Source: an uncultured Clostridia bacterium
Lineage (GTDB): Bacteria; Bacillota; Clostridia; Christensenellales; Aristaeellaceae
DNA: 7,060 nucleotides
Assembly (NCBI GenBank): GCA_946410395.1
Contig: CAMKAE010000117.1
Coordinates: 1-7,060, forward strand
Direction of reading: 5' to 3'
Part shown: positions 5,639-7,060 of the stretch, one piece after another
How positions within the stretch are numbered: the stretch's first letter is position 1
Layout of the letters: every line of letters starts with the position of its first letter
Program-made: the position numbers and the translations under genes
Notes under the pieces: model-generated
Told to the model about the DNA's origin: nothing
The model's input: only the letters and a program-made list of their open reading frames with translations
Databases searched by the model: none

Positions 5639-5666
5639 CGAAAGGGCGGTTTACACCGCCCTTTCG
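5639..5666 (+). terminator. Strong intercistronic hairpin, probable partial terminator between binding protein and ATPase
   Basis: CGAAAGGGCGGT (5639-5650) and ACCGCCCTTTCG (5655-5666) give a perfect 12-bp stem with a 4-base TTAC loop. The following bases TCCTGTTTATT are only moderately T-rich, so termination is likely incomplete, or the hairpin mainly stabilises the upstream message. Because the ATPase gene starts 32 bases later with no obvious promoter between, read-through is expected. This is a known way for sugar importers to make more binding protein than membrane components. Confidence 0.75.
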
Positions 5667-5698
5667 TCCTGTTTATTCGGATCGAAGGGAATGATAGC

Positions 5699-7060
5699 AT
5701 GAACCTTCTGGAAATGCGGGGCATCACCAAGACATTCCCGGGCGTCAAAGCCCTGGACAACGTGAATCTCCAGGTGGAAGAAGGGGAGATTCACGCGCTG
5801 GTCGGGGAAAACGGCGCCGGGAAGTCCACCCTGATGAAGGTGCTCAGCGGCATCCATCCCTATGGCACGTATGAAGGAGATATCCTGTTCGACGGTCAGG
5901 AATGCCGCTTCCAGACCATCCGGGATTCCGAGGGGCTGGGCATCGTCATCATCCACCAGGAGCTGGCCCTGGTCCCCTATCTGACCATCGCCGAAAACAT
6001 GTTCCTCGGCAATGAACAGCGCAAAGCCAAAGGCATCATTGACTGGGACGCGACCTATGCTAACGCTGAAAAATACATGCGCATGGTGGGCCTGGAAGAC
6101 TCCCCCCGTGAGCTGATCAAGAATATCGGAACCGGCAAGCAGCAGATGGTGGAGATTGCCAAGGCGCTGGCCAAGAACGTGCGCCTGCTGATCCTCGACG
6201 AGCCCACCTCCTCCCTGACAGAGGCCGATTCCCAGAAACTGCTGGATCTGCTGCTGGAGTTCAAGCGCTCCCGCGGCATCACGTCCATTATTATCTCCCA
6301 CAAGCTTAACGAGGTGGCCTATGTGGCAGATCACATCACGGTGATCCGGGACGGGCATACGATCGAAACCCTGGACAAGACCACCGACGATTTCTCGGAG
6401 GCCCGGATCATCAAGGGCATGGTGGGCCGGGAGATGACAAACCGCTTCCCGCCCAGGCAGGGCGTGGAGATCGGCGACGTCTCCCTCGAGATCCGGAACT
6501 GGACCGTCCACCACCCCCTGTACCCCGAGCGCAAGGTGGTGGACGACGTGTCCCTGTACCTGCGCAGGGGCGAAGTGGTGGGCATCGCCGGCCTCATCGG
6601 CGCCGGGCGCACGGAATTGTGCCAGAGCGTTTTCGGCAGGGCGTACGGCACCCAGATTTCCGGCCGGCTGTTCAAGGACGGCAAGGAGCTGCACCTGAAC
6701 AGCGTGACCGAAGCCGTGAAGGACGGCCTGGCCTATGTGACTGAGGACCGCAAGGGCGACGGCCTGGTGCTGAGCAACTCCATCAAGCACAACATCACCC
6801 TGTCCCGGCTGGAGTTCGTGTCCAGCCACGGCATTCTCGACGCGGACATGGAAAAGGCCAAGGCGGAGGAATACCGCCGGAAGCTGAGCATCAAGACGCC
6901 CTCCGTGGAACAGTACGTCAACAACCTTTCCGGCGGCAATCAGCAGAAAGTGCTGGTGGCCAAGTGGATGTACGCCGAGCCGGACATCATGATCCTCGAC
7001 GAGCCCACCCGCGGCATCGACGTGGGCGCGAAATACGAGATCTACTGCATCATCAACGAC
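5699..7060 (+). CDS. Sugar ABC importer ATPase with two nucleotide-binding domains (GguA/MmsA type), C-terminus cut by window edge
   Basis: This is the cytoplasmic motor of the monosaccharide importer, in the RbsA/MglA/XylG class. The open frame gives 454 residues of about 510. Domain 1 (about 1-245) has Walker A GENGAGKST (37-44 region), Q-loop IIHQELALVPYLT, a divergent signature IGTGKQQ (143-149), Walker B LLILDEPTSSLT (163-174) and switch IISHKLNEV (198-206). Domain 2 (about 260 on) has a degenerate Walker A GLIGAGRTE (298-306, Arg for Lys), YVTEDRKGDGL, a canonical signature LSGGNQQ (410-416) and Walker B IMILDEPTRGID (430-441). This asymmetry, with one competent and one degenerate site, is usual in the class and not damage. 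The ATG at 5699 has GAAGGGA about 8 bases upstream. It follows the binding protein by 137 bases; the permease (GguB/MmsB) should lie beyond the window. GguA-type is inferred from the ChvE partner. Confidence 0.94.
   Translation, partial: MNLLEMRGITKTFPGVKALDNVNLQVEEGEIHALVGENGAGKSTLMKVLSGIHPYGTYEGDILFDGQECRFQTIRDSEGLGIVIIHQELALVPYLTIAENMFLGNEQRKAKGIIDWDATYANAEKYMRMVGLEDSPRELIKNIGTGKQQMVEIAKALAKNVRLLILDEPTSSLTEADSQKLLDLLLEFKRSRGITSIIISHKLNEVAYVADHITVIRDGHTIETLDKTTDDFSEARIIKGMVGREMTNRFPPRQGVEIGDVSLEIRNWTVHHPLYPERKVVDDVSLYLRRGEVVGIAGLIGAGRTELCQSVFGRAYGTQISGRLFKDGKELHLNSVTEAVKDGLAYVTEDRKGDGLVLSNSIKHNITLSRLEFVSSHGILDADMEKAKAEEYRRKLSIKTPSVEQYVNNLSGGNQQKVLVAKWMYAEPDIMILDEPTRGIDVGAKYEIYCIIND

Noticed and set aside
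5651..6829. A 392-codon leftward frame
   Set aside because: It runs opposite the ABC ATPase, whose Walker and signature motifs are unambiguous. The antisense product is H/Q/G/D-rich with no domain.
1..7060. CRISPR array, tRNA, rRNA, insertion sequence or attachment site
   Set aside because: No regularly spaced long repeats, RNA gene signatures, transposase-like proteins or terminal inverted repeats were seen.

Overview
The window is GC-rich bacterial DNA that looks like a chromosomal carbohydrate-use locus of an anaerobic Firmicute (Clostridia), probably from a gut or rumen habitat. This rests on strong AGGAGG-type ribosome binding sites, Gram-positive-style promoters, a ChvE/GguA-type sugar importer, a cytoplasmic family 31 glycosidase, and small ACT-domain and Cys-rich proteins typical of Clostridia. 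Genus-level placement is not possible from sequence reading alone. High GC creates several very long shadow reading frames opposite the real genes. The two edge genes, the MATE transporter at the left and the ABC ATPase at the right, are truncated by the window.

Layout. Five genes run leftward, head to tail, with gaps of 24 to 58 bases: a 72-residue protein with a Cys cluster (4125-3907), an 85-residue TraX-like membrane protein that appears to lack the middle of the family fold (3848-3591), a 121-residue ACT-domain protein (3538-3173), a GH31 alpha-glycosidase, possibly an alpha-xylosidase (3142-1187), and a MATE-family efflux transporter (1162 to beyond base 1). A plausible extended -10 promoter for this set lies at 4201-4173.

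Two genes run rightward: a periplasmic-type multiple-monosaccharide binding protein of the ChvE family (4509-5561) and the matching double-domain ABC ATPase of the GguA/MmsA type (5699 to beyond base 7060). The permease should follow outside the window. The promoter is at 4353-4381, with a consensus -35 and a 17-base spacer. The 137-base gap between the two genes holds three consecutive hairpins, the last with a perfect 12-bp stem, and these probably set a high ratio of binding protein to ATPase.

The 383-base divergent region (4126-4508) is the control point. It has two promoters facing apart, an AT-rich patch with a 13-bp direct repeat and four helically phased heptamers just upstream of the importer promoter, a palindrome inside that promoter's spacer, and a small hairpin just before the binding-protein ribosome site. 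The simplest model is sugar import by the rightward operon and cytoplasmic alpha-glycoside cleavage by the leftward one, with shared control. I did not find a convincing new defence or mobile system. The least ordinary items are the regulatory architecture, the shortened TraX-like protein and the small Cys-cluster protein.
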